From assembly GCA_034509925.1 (NCBI GenBank), contig CM067535.1, positions 315,001 through 379,000 on the forward strand: DNA of 64,000 nucleotides, written 5' to 3'. The position numbers and the translations under genes were made by a program. Positions 1 to 13,331 of the stretch are shown here, piece after piece. How positions within the stretch are numbered: position 1 is the first letter of the stretch; every line of letters starts with the position of its first letter. The notes below the pieces were generated by a model. The model did not search any database. It saw only the letters and a list, made by a program, of their open reading frames with translations, and was not told the origin of the DNA. Source of the stretch: Hirudinaria manillensis. Its lineage: Eukaryota; Annelida; Clitellata; Hirudinida; Hirudinidae.

Positions 1-199
1 TTGATACTTAAATTATTAAATATGGAGAGAAAATTAAAGCCTATTGAACTTGAATTTCAATCATTTAGAAACATTTGGTAGTTAGGTCATTGCTACATCT
101 GTGATATTTCTTTGGTAAATGTTTGTATTGTTTTAAACGTTAAAAACATGGAGGGCACCCATTGATGCTCTGTGCATGCCTGGTTTAACTTGTTTTTAG

Positions 200-460
200 G
201 CACTGGTTATATGGAGAGAAAATGATGGATCATGAAAAGCAAACAATATCTGAGAGATGTAAGTTTCTGGAGCTTAAAAATTTAATTCTTTAAAATTTTC
301 AATATATTATCAAACTAAAGGCAAGAGGGAAAGGGGCTGGTTTCCAAAGAAATGCGGAACAAAGTCTTCAGAACTCTTCATTCCGGCCCGGAACGAGATT
401 CAGAATATCAAGAGATTGGATGTTATGGCAGACGAAAGGTTCCTCAAGAAAAACCTCTAA
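200..460 (+). CDS. C-terminal end of a Rho guanine-nucleotide exchange factor with SH3 domain (ephexin/ARHGEF16/26-like), partial
   Basis: Two exons, 200-258 and 321-460 (TAA at 458-460), join in phase to give about 65 residues; the rest of the gene lies left of the window. The first exon ends at a GTAAGT donor and follows a TTTTTAG acceptor. The peptide reads like the second half of an SH3 domain (HWLYGEK, then RGWFPKKC), followed by a tail, ARNEIQNIKRLDVMADE. That arrangement resembles the C-terminus of ephexin-type Rho-GEFs, where an SH3 domain ends in GWFP and a short basic helix closes the protein. In that family the DH-PH core activates Rho GTPases at the membrane; none of it is visible here. 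A possible polyadenylation signal, AATAAA, lies near 739. The assignment rests on this short match only. Confidence 0.55.
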
Positions 461-1104
461 AATTTTTATTTAGGAAAATTCAATTTCTTTAATCATGCTT
501 TAAAATCATGTCAACCAATTTTACGTGAGAATCATGATGATACCTTAAGCTCTTTTGATCATGTTTAACTTGAAGCAGATTTCATTATGAATGACATCTT
601 GGTGTTTATGAGTGAATCATTTTATTGAAAAAAGAAAGCATATTGTTTTGACACTTTTTTTTTTACCTAGTTCTTGCTTGATTTGATTTTGCGATGGCTT
701 TAATTTGAAATCAAATTGATTCTGTATTTTAAAAAAGAATAAAATTGTTCTTCTGGTGACTTGCCAATTATTGCCATGATTTGATTTTTATTTTGAAACT
801 TCTGCAGTTTAATTGAGGTAGGTTTAATATATCTTCCAGCCAAAGACTAAAACCAAGTAGAGGGCATGCATCATCTCAAAAGTATGTTTGGAAGAACCCT
901 GTAATAATTTGAAGATGAAATTATTTTTAGGTCCATGAGATTCACTAGTTCCCTTGAAACAATTTGATCCCTTATCCAATATTACATTCGACAAGCACAC
1001 TACTTAATAAACTTCAAGAATTGGAAATAACAATCATTATCCTAGTGGAATATGCTGTCAAGACGTTAAAATGTAACAATGTAAATAGTTGCAAGAAAAA
1101 GGCA
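461..1104. other. Gap between two convergent genes
   Basis: Spacer of 644 bases between the stop of the Rho-GEF-like gene and the stop of MINPP1 on the other strand. It is AT-rich with poly-T runs and probably holds both 3' untranslated regions. The short open frames across it and into MINPP1 exon 4 look like chance frames. No RNA gene was seen. Confidence 0.6.
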
Positions 1105-2659
1105 TCAAAGCTCAACGTTTCCATTTCTGTAATTTCCTTCTTCTTCGCACATTTCCTCGAAGTTGCAGCTGTCGACATACCTAGCCAGGTATGACCTGAC
1201 TTGCTTATAGGGGCAGATACTGTTTCCACATATGGACCAGGTAATAGGGTGTTCTTTAAACAAAATTTCAATGAAAAATTCATTTGAACACTCATGGATG
1301 GCAAATGCAACATTGGAGGCAAATGGGTTGATTCTAGTGCTCCTGAAAGTCCGGTTATTGTGCTGGCTGGAATTGTTGTGATAGAGCGGAGGATGATCTA
1401 TAAAAATACCGAGAAGACCAAACACCGGGTACAAAGTCTCGGCATGACTGAAGTAATAGAATCCTTTTTTGGATCTGGTTTAGATTATAAATTGAGGATT
1501 AAAAAGACAACTCAGAAGAATGAAATGATTGGAGAATTTAGTTGTGAATCAATTTACCTATCTCCAGCAACAACTCTGTCAAATGCCTTAAATATCTCAG
1601 AAACAAGTATACAGCTTTGTTCATAGCTTATTGTAAAACCTGGCCCCTTTTTCCAGTAATCCTGATCAAGTAAAATCAATATGCAACATTTTGAATATGT
1701 TGAATTAATTTCATCTTAACCTCAAGATCTGCAGCATAGTTCAATATGTCGAGCGTTTCTTCTGACATAATTTCTAACCAATGCCTGGTGCCAAATATTG
1801 CATCTTCACAACCAGCTATGTCAAGTAATGCATCCACTTCACCTGAAGTTGTAAAATTTGGCCTTTGTTCAGCATTAAGATGAAGCAGTGATCTAGAAGT
1901 GCAAAGTAATGATTACTCACTGACTGTAATGTTCAAATTCTTTGTATTTGTACTGGATTCAATCAATGAGGTTAATTTTTTCATGTTCATGTTTATGAAG
2001 AGTTTTGCTTCGACAATGGCCGATTCATTGTTATCAACTTCATCGATGTACTTGTCACAATAATCAAAAAATCTTAGTAAGTCATCCCTGATATGAGCTG
2101 GTGGGCTAAATTTGTACCCAGTGGCATCTTGGAAGCCCTTTAGAAACCCCCTGAAGCTGTCCACTGTTCTATTTTTGGTTGTTGCATAAAACTCAACTTC
2201 TTTTTCAGTTGCAGATTCAAAGAGTTCCAAATACTTGGAGCCAAATCTATGTCCTAAATGCACATTCTCAACAATTCCACTTGGAGCAATATCCTTATTG
2301 TTGTCATTTGGAAATTTGTTTAGGGTATCATTTAACTTTTTGTAGAGTTGATAATCCATCGATGCCTCTCTCAATTTCTCTAGCAAGCTCCTTGAATTCT
2401 TTAAATCTTTTAAGCTTGGGTACCTTGTTCCATGTCGAAATATAGCTGTGATGTGAATTGCTGAATTTCTTGAGCATTGTGGCGGCTTAGTTGAGTTTTG
2501 ATTGTCGTAGAACCCATCTCGAATGTCCAGTTCCCTGGATAAATTATAAGATGATTTGGTGGAAAACCGTGGATGAACCTCCCTTTGGAGTAGCCCGGGT
2601 GTCAAGAAAATGCACAAAACCACAAAACATGCTTCTAAACTTTGAGAATTTCTAGACAT
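1105..2659 (-). CDS. MINPP1: Multiple inositol polyphosphate phosphatase 1 (histidine phosphatase family)
   Basis: Four exons: 1917-2659, 1721-1892, 1558-1661 and 1105-1474, all in phase, 462 residues (human MINPP1 is about 487). Residues 9-25 are a hydrophobic signal peptide. The catalytic histidine motif RHGTRYP is at residues 75-81, and the proton-donor motif HAET begins the last third (exon 4). Other family landmarks are WLEIMSEE, CNFEEMCEE near the end, and an aspartate-tyrosine-tryptophan block at the start of exon 3. MINPP1 enzymes remove phosphates from inositol hexakis- and pentakisphosphate and sit in the ER lumen or are secreted. The protein ends in NVEL, where the human enzyme ends in SDEL, a KDEL-type retention signal, so retention here is weaker or uncertain. 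The ATG at 2657-2659 is the first in the open frame and is followed directly by the signal peptide. The first donor is GTAATC, chosen because only it keeps phase. Confidence 0.93.
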
Positions 2660-4323
2660 CGCTTCGAAGAGAAGTGAACGAGGTGAAAAACCGGGTATGC
2701 ACCAGACGTTTTATATCTGAGCTCGTTTGATCATCGCTCGTTCGTGAGAAATGCAAACGCCAAATACAAATATGCATTAATCCTCTCTCACCGCCTTCGC
2801 AAGTAGTTATAATTCACGCCACCTTTCGAAGGGCCAGAAAAATTCTATTCGCAGACAAATCAAAACATTTTAGTTGTCGCGTGTTCTCGACTCTACGGGC
2901 ATAAATAAACATTATAAAAATTTCTGTTCCAAATTTAATTCTCATAATTTTCTCTGGTAATTTATCATGTACACGTGCAATAAATGTATTCTAACTCCCT
3001 AGAGAACTTTCAGCTCTTTGTTATCGTTCCTTATCACAATTCAATTATACTTGATGACAATGTTATAAGCAGACAACTCTTAACTCTGGCAGATTCCTGT
3101 TAATATTATTCATCATCATTATAATCAGATATAATATTTCTTGAACAACTTATCTTTCAAACATGGGAGTTATCAGTCCCATTGACTAGAATGTCGCTAA
3201 TCCATCCGAAAGTAATCAATAAATAATAACAATCATCATCATTAAAATAACTTTATTATTATTATTATTATCGCTATTACCAGGACACATTGTTTACTAA
3301 CTTTAAAAACATCTGTTTTTGTTGCGATTATCTCTCCGATTATAGAAAATCGTATGAATACTAAATTGCTGCATTTGCAAAAATCTCGTTTTAAAGGTAT
3401 GAATGGCACTAGTAATTTTTCATTTATGGCTTATTATTTATTGATTCTGAATAGACCATAAGAGCATTCAATATCTTGATTTCCTTTAATCGTACGCTAA
3501 ATTCTCATCTAAGATCACTCGTCGGACTCCCCTAGCGGGTCTTCTTGAAGCCCTGAAGCGGCTTAGTAGCTCAAAAGATTTGCCTAACTGGGCCTAATGG
3601 GTTAAGTAAAATGAGATGCATAAAGTCACGGGACTGGTTATTTTTGGCAGAGATCCCAACGTTGGATTAATTCTAATCACAAAAGTGATAATTTTAAAAT
3701 TCTGGAAAATTGACTTGGGAAGTATGAAAATATCTCTGATCATTCAAAAAGTGGTCACATGTACAAAACGAAAAGTGTGTTGTTTAATATTAAGTAAAAT
3801 TCTGGCTAGTTTATTTCTAAAAACATTGCCGAAATGCGATGCGACGCGACTCTCTAAACGTGAATGCTGCAATAAGAATTCTTTCGAAATTTTTTGCAAA
3901 CGTTAATTAGCCTTTGCCTTACTTGTGTTTTTTTCCCATTACTCTTGATTTCAATTCGAAGTTTAAGCTGGCATTTCTTGGGACAGAAATGTGTAAAAAT
4001 TACATGTATATATTTATTTCCATTTATTTATATATATATATATGTATAGAATAAAATATCGCATTCGTTCATGCTTTAATATAATCATATTACCAGGATT
4101 TTCATTTTATTTATTGAAATCACGCATATTTTTTTACATCTCAGTATAAAAATTTGTAGAATAGAAAATGTAGGTTTAAGTTGTAAAATGAGCTTGCTAA
4201 AATTCTGAAATTTCTAAATAACTTTACATAAACATGTATTTATAAAATCTAGTTATAATATAAGCAGTCCATGAGTTCTTTGCTTGGGTTGTTACCAAAA
4301 TTCAACTTTCAAATATTTGCAAT
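2660..4323. other. Intergenic region between divergent MINPP1 and GLYR1
   Basis: About 1.66 kb between two divergent start codons, so it should contain both promoters. It is AT-rich, with short ATT and TA runs near 3250 and 4028. An open frame at 3616-3906 (+) has no recognisable domain, no splice context and AT-driven composition, so it is not called a gene. No RNA gene or repeat family was recognised. Confidence 0.6.
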
Positions 4324-7300
4324 ATGGCTGTCCAACAAAAAAAATTCAATCGAGGCGATTTAGTTTGGTAAATGTTTTATGGATTTATAGTAATTATTCT
4401 AGCGTATAATATTCGTTATCGGTGGAATTTTTCAGTTCGATAATATCAGTGCAGTATCATCTAAGGCAATGTTTGTAATTTTCAGGGCTAAGGTGAAAGG
4501 ATTTCCTCCTTGGCCTGCCAAGGTATGTCATTTTGAGTTGTGAAAAATATCGATATGATCAATTTCTATGCCTTATATGAGTAAACAACAAAATATGCTA
4601 ATTATTACTCTGGTAAATTATGGACCTCAACATGCTTTAATGCATTTCCAGCCTTTTATTCCTGTAGTGATAAAAACTCAGTTTGTTAAAAACAATAATT
4701 GCGTAATTCATATTATGAAAATGTATTTAAACGTCAATATTGATGTGATAGATTTGTTTTTATTAATTTGGAAAAAACTAACCAGGTTTCAAAGCCAAAA
4801 CTTGATGATGACATAAGAGTACCAACATCTGGAACATTTGAATATGTCACATTTTATGGATCAGACACTTAGTTCAGTGACTTTTTATTTTTATTGACTG
4901 TTTTGGATGTTCTTATTTAAATACCTCAATTTTTCAGCTCGTTTGTCCATCCTGATCTATTATGGCCTTATGAAGAATTCAAAGATAAATACATAATGAA
5001 AGATAAAGTTCCAGAAGGATTTGAGGAAGCCATTGAAGAAATAGAGGCTGCCTTGAAGAGACGAAAAGCAAAAGCTGCAGGGGTCAGTTTAATTTAGGAT
5101 TGGTTCCAATCTGTGGCAGATCTGGAATACTTTGTTGGGCAGGGCAAAATTCAGAAAATGAAAAAAAAAATTTGAACCTGTTTCCCCAGTTGCCATACCT
5201 AAGTATTTGCCACTGGGTCTAGTGATCTAAATGTCATAACTAACATGGCATACCAGTAGTTTTGCCACAATATATATCTGCAGCTGTTAGAATCTGTGTA
5301 TGTTACTGATTTTGGATTTTAAGATATTGTTTCTTGGATTATACATAGAAACCATAGAAAAATATAGAGTAAATGTAGAATGTTGTGTTTGTATGAAAAA
5401 ATAGGTTTTCATACTAATTAGTAAGATATTTTAACTCATTGAGACAATATGTTCAATAAAAAACTATGGTGAAATGACAATGTCTTGATTTAATGTAAAT
5501 ATTGTCAAATTCATACAATTTACAGGAAGCTGTCGATGATGAATCGTCTTCATCTTCAGATGAGTCTGTGAAGGTTTAAAACAAATTATTTTAAATTAAA
5601 GTGTTTTGTATGAAAATTACTTAATTATACAATATTTTTTATAGGAAGAGCCACAAGAGCCTGAAATTGATGATAATCAGGTGATTGAAAAGCAAGAGTT
5701 TGATTTTTTAAATAGAACTGCATTGTAAGCAGTGGGAATTACCTATTTTCCATAGTTTATTGAAAAGTTATTTCAATTGCATTCGTGATAGTTCCTACTG
5801 ATTTATGAAGGAAGCTTTTATTATGTTATTGTTATTGTTGTCATTTTATTGTATGAGTTTTTTATTAATCATTCATGAAAATCCTTGTTCGTTCTAACAG
5901 CGCAGGCATTTGCCTAGAAGAAAGTCTTCATTGGCATTTTTCCAACAGCAGCAACATAACCAGAGTGAAGCTGACACCGAATCATCCATCTCAAGTGCTC
6001 CTTCGTTCAATGAGGTTAAAAAGAGGAAAATTCCTTCAGAGCTTCAAAAGATGGCTGATAAAACATTATCCAAGAGAATTAAAAAGTCAGACAAACCTTC
6101 TGGTGAGAAGAAAAGGAGAACTGATGGCAGAATGGAAAGTGGGAGGCAGGAGGGAAAATTTTGGAAAGATCATATTGAATGTGACAGCAGAAGTGGCAGT
6201 TTTAAGAAATCAAAGCAATCACTTTTTCAACTTCCTACTCCAAACAAGTCTATTGAAAAATTCCTTCATGCTCCAAGACATCTCTGCAAAATGAAATTTG
6301 TTAGTTGATATATGACCATGATTGCTCGAAAAGTAACCAAATTGAGTGATGAGAATAACAAACACGACAGGAATTCACATCTTCCACGTTCCTGCCTGAT
6401 GTTTTACCTCGACCCTCGCAAGATAACTTCAAAATAGGTTTCCTCGGCCTTGGTAAAATGGGCTCAATGATAGTGAGAGGGCTCCTTAATGCCGGATTGA
6501 ACGTTATGGTCTGGAACAGGACTCCTTCCAAGGTAATGGCTGTTCGGGAAGAGGGTTTTCTTTCTTGGTTTGAAAATTTTACCAATTATTACGTGGAATT
6601 CCATTACTTTGTTATGGTGGTGTTATTATCACTTTATAAGACTGTAAAAATGTCAGCCAAATATATTTTAATCTCATTTGTCCTAAATTGTTGATTGGAT
6701 GTATGTTGATACCTTATTATTTTGTTCCTGTTGTTTCTATTGATCTTAGTGACTTCAGAAAGCCATTGAGCTGATACAATTTAGGATAAGTGTGTGTATG
6801 TGGCAGCTATTAATCAAAGGTTGTGCTGATTATAATGTATTTTAACTTGAAAAGATTTGGTTGGTTCATAACAATTACCAATGCTATGATGTTATTATTA
6901 ATTATAAAGGAGCTCAATATAAACGGTAGAGGCACTGAAAGTAATCACATTCCTATGGCAAAACTGTGAAGAAAGTGAAAATAAACACGTTTCAAAGGGA
7001 ATGTGTTATTTTATGAGTAGGATTTTAAAAATGGCATTGCTATTCAGTATCAAGCATTTCTGGCAGGAAAAAGTATTGGCAATAACAAATTTTATTTGAA
7101 ACTAGTGTAATGTAATACTATTGTATGATAATGCTGAGGCTGCATTATTTGTTAATCTTTCCACTAACTTCGTTGTTTGTTAATCTTTCCATTAAGCCCC
7201 TAACTTTTAATATTCGCTTAAAATTTCAGTGCAAAACCTTTGTTGAACTTGGAGCTGAGAAAGGCAGTACTCCAGCTGAGGTTGTTCAAAGCTGTGATAT

Positions 7301-8562
7301 TACTATATCATGTGTTGCAGATTCCAGAGCTTTGAAAGATGTTGGTTCCAATATACTTTTATTTACTGATTCATATTTTAAAATCTCCAAGAATATTACT
7401 TTAGATGGTAACGTTATAAATTTTGTTTTATTTTCTAATGAAGATGAATTTAAGTAGGTTGCAGTTTATGGCTCATCATTTACTGATTGTATCAATTTTT
7501 CTTAAAATTCAAAATTTGATTTTTGTCAATTTAAGTTAACATCAGGCTCGAATGGAGTTTTGGAATCTATTGTTCCAGGAAAGTCATTTGTTGATATGTC
7601 AACAGTTGACATTGACATCATTACAGAATTGAATGAGGTTTGTTATCTAGATAAAGATGGCAGAAATAGACATTACTGGTCACATTCCCAACCCACAAGT
7701 CACCTCTATAGATTTGTAGAATGTCTAAGTGCCTGATGCTCACACCTAAGGTGCTATACAATAACCCTTATTGAAAATTAAGATGCATGAACTATAGAAA
7801 TGTATAGTTCTATTAAGTCACTATTTCCACCTATTTCTTTAGGCAGTTCTCAGTCGTGGGGGTAGGTTCCTAGAGAGCCCAGTCATTGGGAGTTTGGATT
7901 CTAATGAAGAGGCTGGACAGTTGGTAGTAGTTGCATCAGGAGACAGGAGTCTTTTTGATGACTGCTGTTCCACATGCTTTAATGCCATTGCCAAGAAAGC
8001 TTTCTACTTTGGTATAAGATCCAACTTTATCAATATTATGGGTGAAAATTGATTAATAACGTCATTTCAGGCAGCATTGGAAGTGCAACCTGCATCAAAC
8101 TCATCATAAACATGATCCAAGGCACTTTGCTAGCAGGCTTGGCTGAATCACTTGCACTGGGAGAAAAACTTGGACTCGATCAGGCACAAATGCTAAACAT
8201 ACTGTCCTTGCTCCCTGTTGCATCTAAATTGAATTCCTTGAAAGGAGATGGTTAGCCCAAATCCGTCAAAGTTAGGATTTCCAATAAGAGACTGATCTAT
8301 TTTCAGCAATGATAACCAATCAGTTGAGTACAAGACAGCTCTCCCTTGAACACATGCAAAGGGACCTCAGGTTGGCTTTGTCCCTGGCTGAATTTGTTGA
8401 GCACCCACTCTATACCACATCAGCCACAAATGAGGTAGGACAACCACCATTTCTGATGACACGAACCTTAACACAAATTTTCTATCCCAGCTTTTTAAAA
8501 AAGCAAAGGCAAGAGGTTATGGCGACCACGACACGGCAGCAATATACAGGGCAACCGACTGA
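4324..8562 (+). CDS. GLYR1: GLYR1 / NP60 / NDF: PWWP-domain nucleosome-destabilising factor with beta-hydroxyacid dehydrogenase domain
   Basis: Fourteen exons: 4324-4367, 4486-4522, 4786-4871, 4938-5082, 5526-5573, 5645-5680, 5901-6299, 6371-6532, 7230-7344, 7546-7637, 7843-8011, 8071-8250, 8307-8434, 8491-8562; 570 residues (human about 553). The N-terminus is a PWWP domain (GDLVWAKVKGFPPWPAK, then HPDLLWPY), which binds H3K36-methylated nucleosomes. Residues about 133-265 are a basic linker (KKRK, EKKRR) with no clear RGRP AT-hook. A Rossmann dehydrogenase follows: FLGLGKMGS near 289-297, FVDMSTVD, GGRFLESPV, then the all-alpha C-domain ending in YRATD. Lys454 stands where active family members carry the catalytic lysine (IGSATCIKLIIN); vertebrate GLYR1 has Met there and fly NDF Asn, from memory. 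The role in the family is opening nucleosomes for transcribing RNA polymerase II. Exons 5 and 6 are tiny (48 and 36 bases) and encode acidic linker. Confidence 0.95.
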
Positions 8563-8608
8563 ACCAGACAGCATCCTTAGACCCTATCACATCTTGCTTT
8601 TAATTCAC

Positions 8609-8614
8609 AATAAA
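8609..8614 (+). promoter_or_regulatory. Polyadenylation signal AATAAA of GLYR1
   Basis: A canonical AATAAA lies 47 bases after the GLYR1 stop, before the ANP32 stop at 8818 on the opposite strand. The two genes are tail to tail with only 255 bases between their stops. Confidence 0.5.
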
Positions 8615-8817
8615 TATTTGAATTGAATTTGAGTCTCAATTGATGTGAGGAATCAACAAGTTTCACTATAAACACAAAAGCGCCAAGAAAATTGGTTTAT
8701 AAATCTTCAAAACGGCATCGGACAAGCTGTCATTCATTATCTACGCAACATTTCCTTGTGATGATAAATGTCATCATGGTCTCATTCAATCATACTCAGT
8801 CAATAGAAACATGCTTC

Positions 8818-10220
<1,403 letters not shown>

Positions 10221-11096
10221 TGTATTGTTAATAATCTGTAACACAACTTAGTAAATACAAAATGGCAACTGAGCTGGGGGAGACGGCAATAAGAAACACG
10301 ACCGAACGGATCGAAGTGATGAACTATAACGCCTCAAAACAATGAACCTCACAACCTATGGCCATAGACCGGAAACTCTACCACAAAGTCGCTTCCCGCT
10401 TCTAATGAATATTTATTAATTCTGACGTCACTTAGCTTGCTCAATAAATTTCGCCAATAGAATTCTTGACCTAGTAATATTCACCAATCAAAAATAATAT
10501 TAAAATATAGGTCACCCCAAGTGCCCATGAAGTTGGCAAGCAAAGAACCAATTCAAAATGACTATTAATACATTATTAAAAATAAGAATTTTTACAAAAT
10601 GTTAATTTTTTATTACTTCAAAAATGTTTCAAATTATGTGAACGAAATTTCATCAATGTATATATTGCAATTAACAGCGTTAATTACTAAAACTCTTGAA
10701 GGCTCATTACTTTAGAATTCGTAATATATTATTTATTTGCATTAAATAATAATAACGAAAATAACAAACATTAATCATCTGGTTGCCTTATTTGTATATT
10801 TTATCGACGAATTATAAATACAAAAAGTAACATATAGACTTCGAAAATTTCACGAGTGAATATATTCAACTGATAAGGGTTATTAAATTAGACGAGGCTA
10901 GAGCTTTCGTAGAATTGAAATTTTATAAAGCATTGCGACTAAAGCACGATTTTTATTGTGAAAAATGATTTTTTTTTAACTCGTTCTTAATATTTTGTTT
11001 TTTTTTTAATCCCTTTATCAATTTTTATGTGAAACACTAGCAAAACCAGGCCATCAATTCGAATAAAATACAAAATATATTTTTGAAACCAATCAG
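10221..11096. other. Intergenic spacer upstream of ANP32
   Basis: About 880 bases between the ANP32 start and the stop of the small ankyrin-like gene, both on the minus strand. The first 200 bases should hold the ANP32 promoter and are less AT-rich; the remainder is strongly AT-rich with poly-T runs. No gene seen. Confidence 0.6.
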
Positions 11097-11820
11097 TTAC
11101 TTAGACGATGTTGCCATTCCTTCGACTGCCTTTAGACGATCTTCGATCAAGTCAACTAAATCGAACATTCCGAAATCATAAGACATTTGTTGGCAACTCA
11201 CAAAGTAGCAATTAATCGTTTTCTCATTTTCGTATGACGAAACAATATCCTAAAAAAAAAATCAAGAGCATCTGAATTAATAACATGATACCTGTTAGGC
11301 TAGTTACAAATGGCTTCTTACAAACTTCAAAGCTTTGTGCCCGCAGTCTATGTGCCTCTTTACCAGCATTTTGGCAATTTTTAAATTGCGACATCTAACG
11401 GCAGTCATAAGAAGATTTTCGCCGAACTGTTGCAGGAAAGCAATTTCATTTGTCAATATTTTAGTGCCGACACAAATCCATTTATCAATTAGAGATTTAA
11501 GTACCGATAAACAGTTTATGTCCACTTGTCTCAGCATTTTTCTCAATTTGTCACAGTCGCCATCCTTAACTGCTTTGTGAACCTTTTGTATCTAAAGTAA
11601 AATTTAAGTAAATTGGACTTGGTTAATATTTGCCAACTATACGAAAAACTTCAGCTTACAGGAACACCTGTTAAAATCATGCTTCATCGATTGGAGAGCA
11701 TGAATACCTCTGGTTCCTTATGAATTATTAAGGGTGGGACATCGACATTCCTCAAATCTCTGGCTCAACGGTGCCTAACCTGCGACTCTCGGGGCTATAT
11801 CGCCTAGCAGTCCGCGACAT
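11097..11820 (-). CDS. Small ankyrin-like protein of unknown function
   Basis: Two exons are well supported: 11322-11591 (90 codons, clean acceptor TACTTTAG and donor GTAAGA) and 11097-11249 (50 codons and stop, after a T9AG acceptor). A candidate first exon at 11770-11820 (MSRTARRYSPESRRLGT) joins in phase with a GTTGAG donor, giving about 157 residues; that exon is tentative. The middle exon holds one ankyrin-like helix pair (GENLLMTAVRCRNLKIAKML) after a charged N-terminal helix with VKDGDCDKL. The C-terminal 50 residues are predicted helical, with MFDLVDLIEDRLKAVEG. I do not recognise the family. It could be a diverged ankyrin adaptor. No neighbour suggests a role. Confidence 0.55.
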
Positions 11821-13331
11821 TTTACCAAATTTATTACTATTCGCCCCAGCAGATTTTTTTTTGTTTATTTGTGAGGTTCACTGGCCACTTATGCAAACAG
11901 TGACTTTTTCCTGAGTTTCTTCATAAAATCCCATTATTTCTACTTAGCCTGATTTAAACAAACTTTTAAAATATAAGCAGATAATGTGGATATTATCGAA
12001 TAGAAACCGGACATTTATGCTAGAAGCATTAGAATCGTTGCAAGAAAATTTAATTTGATATAAAAGACCCTTCAAATAACGGAAATAACGTACACTGAAA
12101 ACTTTTCATTAAAATGCAATTTTGTTGGCACTAACCTTTGTAATTTGTGACATATTCAAGCCATATGATAAAATATGAAGCTGAGTTTTACAAGACTTGT
12201 ATCTTCCATACAAAATTTCCGTGGTGCCAGGGAAGTCGCAAACTCAAATCCTCATGCCGAGCAAGTGGAGGCTTTAGGATTGATTTTAAAGACATGAGTG
12301 ATTTGTTTGCTTCAGCTTTTAAAATATTTAAACTTTAATTTATTAATAGTGTAAGTGTTGATAATACATTAATACATTTAACAGTCTCTAATTTTTCTAG
12401 ATAATTTGTGTGGCTTTCAGGGATATTTAATTTTGACAATGCTGGACATCCATCACGTTTAATTAGCTTTGGATTGATTTGATGCAATGTTAAAATACGC
12501 AGAAGTTGCGAATTATGCTGATTGATGCGTCAATTCAAACTGCTGAATTAGAAGAGGTTTTAAAATTACGACTGTACAAATCCTGCTAAACAGTAGCATA
12601 TGATAGATCAGATTCGTTTGAACATTTGCTAGTAAGATTTGTGCAGGCAGAGATAAGTTCCAAGTAGGTGCCATGTCTTCCAAAGGTTATGACGCGACTC
12701 GGCGTGCTTACGATCAGTAGTAGCAAGGTAAATAACGCCATTAGGAGGCCGAGATTAAGAAATTGTGGAGATTTTTCCGCGGCAAACTGATTATCGTACT
12801 ATCATTAGGTATTTGTCATTTTTTAAATTATGCAAAAACGTGCATGATTACAGCCAAATAATTCAAATATGTGACTGGATGCATTGATTAAGTATTTAGA
12901 GTTGGTAACGAATTTAATTTGATTATGGTTGTTGGAAATGTGTCATGAGTTTGATGTGAACGAGTGTAAATTTCTCCAGCATTCGATGAGGTGATTGCTA
13001 TTTGTAAGCGTGTTTTAGATTAAGAGGTAAATTGTCACAAAGAGTTTAACCTATTATGACTTGAAGTAATGTAACCAGTGGGATGATATTTTGCTGGTGT
13101 CTTGCTCAAGACTGGTTTAAACATAGAGGCTCAAGAAACAATTATATAATTTTTATTTGTTTCACAAACTGATAAACAAAATACAAAACTTGAAGGAAAT
13201 TCTTTTCTTTAATTATTCCAGATGTTTTCATTTAGATGAATTATCCATCTCAATCTAGTCTTTGTAACTTCAGTTTAATTTTATTATTTTTAATAAATTA
13301 AAGTTACAGCTCGTTTTCTTATATATCAGTT
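11821..13331. other. Region between the ankyrin-like gene and CYB561D2, probably including the 5' untranslated exon of CYB561D2
   Basis: The minus-strand gene ends its candidate first exon at 11820 and the cytochrome gene starts on the plus strand at 13332, so promoters of both may be here. A plausible non-coding first exon of the cytochrome gene ends at 12727, before GTAAAT. It carries a short upstream frame (ATG at 12673, 15 codons, then two TAG stops). Phase prevents joining that frame to the next exon. Nothing else was recognised. Confidence 0.4.

Noticed and set aside
3616-3906. 96-codon plus-strand open frame between MINPP1 and GLYR1
   Set aside because: No domain, Lys/Ile/Leu-rich as expected of AT-rich DNA, and it lies in a divergent promoter region.
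5875-6294. 139-codon frame overlapping GLYR1 exon 7
   Set aside because: A shifted frame across the real exon, whose own frame matches the GLYR1 basic linker and joins in phase on both sides.
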